Shown piece by piece: positions 62,514 through 64,000 of a stretch of 64,000 bases of DNA. The stretch is from Stratiolaelaps scimitus (lineage: Eukaryota; Arthropoda; Arachnida; Mesostigmata; Laelapidae). Both the position numbers and the translations under genes were made by a program. The stretch is taken from NCBI GenBank assembly GCA_019614645.1, contig JABWDB010000009.1:10707501-10771500 (forward strand). Reading direction: 5' to 3'. The notes under the pieces were generated by a model. It saw only the letters and a list, made by a program, of their open reading frames with translations. It was not told where the DNA came from and searched no databases. Every line of letters begins with the position of its first letter. Position 1 is the stretch's first letter.

Positions 62514-64000
62514 TTATTATTTATTATTTGTTAAAATAGTAGAAGTGATCTCGGCTTCGGTCATTCGACCACAGATAATTACAGACCAAAGAACTAATCA
62601 AAATTAAGGCGGGTTGCTGCAATGGACAAAAGCCACAATCAAAACAACTAGTTATGAGCACTGTATTACAATAATGTCTACTAGGTTCACGGTTGGTTGT
62701 CAGTCTAAAGACGCCTGTTGTGCGTCTGCTGATAAACTACGGGAGAGTAGGCTTCCAGCAATATTGTAGTTTTCTGTTGCTGACATACAGTATGACTGAA
62801 CGATTTTGCCTTGCTGTTGAATAATGGGTGACACTGCTGAGGATTATTGTCACGAGAGAGTAAATGTCAACGAAACGGCTCACAGGGTCTGTGGTATATA
62901 TGCGCCAGATCTTCAAACAGAAAGTATGATTAACGCATTTCTATACTGGACACTTTAGCGTGCAATTATGGAATAGTCCGGCCTCCCAGTGACGATTCAT
63001 ACGGATCGGTCCGGACAGGTTAGTGAACGCAGACAGGCATCTGACGCTTCCAGATTTTGCAGTGATTATTGCCGTATCGTACCAATGTGTTGCGGACCAC
63101 CTTAAGTAGATCGGTTATGTGCGCAAAGCGGATATACATATGAGAGTAACATCCGACATAAACGATAAGGACCTGAAGCGATAAGTAGACGAACTCTATT
63201 TGCTGTTTGAAAAGTAAGCACCATCCTTTCGGACGTCTTTGATTACCGGGCACAAAGTGAGAATCGTTTACAATAATGAGCTGTGCAGGAAGTCCTGGGG
63301 ACTCAATGATAGCTGTCGCCCAACGGTTGGAAAGGTAACGCTGTGAATTTGCTAGGATGTCAATGGAGTGCTTTTGTTAAGAGCAGCTCCGGAATAATCA
63401 CACCATCAGTGGTTCTGCCAGCAACTGGACCGTTTCTAGGTGGCCATTGAGCAGGAGCGCCCACAATTGGCCGACATGAAGAAGTGCAATCATTGACCAC
63501 GATAACGCTCGAGCATACGAATCCTGATGAAGTCTCATAAGAAAGTGTTTTGTTTTTCATGAGATGTTTCGTCCTATGAACCGCATGGTGCTACCTCGCT
63601 CCGCAGTATTATCACCTAATCTGGCCTCTGAATAGCTCTTTCAATGGAAATCACTTCAAAAACTGGGATATATAAAAGTGCATCTAGAAATGCTTCTCCC
63701 CCGGAACAGTCCATACGGTAATGTCGGTAGTACTTATATGAGGAAGGACACAGCTTGGACACGTAGACCGGATAAATATCGCCGGTTCAAGCTCTCTGGA
63801 TATTATACCGAAAATGTTCTCATTAACTACATCATCTTCCCCCTGATTTGTCTAATATTTTGGGGAAACTTTTGCTGTTCGAAACAAGTGTCTGACCATA
63901 TGAGGTGTCAACCATAGCATTTAAGAAGAAATCACTAATTGAAGCTTGAACAAACTCTGCCAAATGGTAATCAAATGTTATAATAAATGTAGGTTGTTTG
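62514..64000. other. Gene-poor stretch at the right end
   Basis: Short frames without motifs (63020-63253 and 63360-63560 minus; 63678-63917 plus). A plus-strand TATATAAA-like box near 63668 precedes the last frame, but its product is unrecognised. A tRNA-like segment lies at 63751-63795. Confidence 0.45.
63751..63795 (+). repeat. tRNA-like segment
   Basis: CAGCTTGGACACGTAGACC resembles the A-box region at 54176-54190. It is followed 27 nt later by a B-box-like GGTTCAAGCTC. It is shorter than a tRNA and may be a SINE remnant or chance. Confidence 0.2.

Overview
The window reads as animal nuclear DNA, most likely from an arthropod. Support comes from short GT-AG introns (100, 304 and 910 bp in the one gene whose full splicing can be read), TATA-box promoters, C2H2 zinc-finger genes, a non-LTR retrotransposon (LINE) with a tRNA-derived repeat (SINE) that shares its 3' end, and many (TA)n, (CA)n and (AAT)n microsatellites. 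I suspect a mite or other chelicerate from the gene-poor, AT-rich background broken by GC-rich islands, but nothing here fixes the species. There are no bacterial operons, CRISPR arrays or rRNA genes, and I found no tRNA that folds as a functional gene. Most open frames in the window are short and random.

Layout. 1-2.6 kb is AT-rich with no gene; a 64-nt perfect-looking hairpin sits at 2.61-2.68 kb. GC-rich islands at 3.0-5.3 kb and 6.6-7.9 kb look like promoter or 5'-UTR DNA. 8-14.4 kb is gene-poor and holds an (AAT)n tract beside a tRNA-like element (11.7-12.2 kb). At 14.9-16.0 kb, minus strand, lies an intronless five-finger C2H2 protein with a CtBP-type PLDLS motif and its own TATA box. 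At 17.05-17.54 kb, minus strand, two phase-matched open frames may be exons of an unrecognised gene. 18-25 kb is gene-poor. At 25.3-26.0 kb, minus strand, is a second intronless zinc-finger protein with degenerate fingers. 28-36.8 kb alternates AT-rich DNA and GC-rich islands with only doubtful ORFs.

The best gene in the window is a four-exon secreted glycine-rich protein at 38.30-40.01 kb, minus strand, with a TATA box at 40.12 kb. It is invisible to a simple ORF scan because its longest exon is 174 nt. 41-58 kb holds further GC-rich islands, low-confidence ORFs and a tRNA-derived SINE at 48.30-48.44 kb. A 5'-truncated, frameshifted LINE occupies 60.55-62.51 kb, minus strand.

The clearest structural relationship is that the LINE 3' end, the SINE 3' end (48.31-48.36 kb) and a third fragment (36.98-37.05 kb) share a block of about 45 bp next to short tandem-repeat tails. 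This is the signature of a SINE mobilised by its partner LINE. The two zinc-finger genes share strand, intronless structure and general layout and may belong to one dispersed family; the glycine-rich gene appears unrelated to them.
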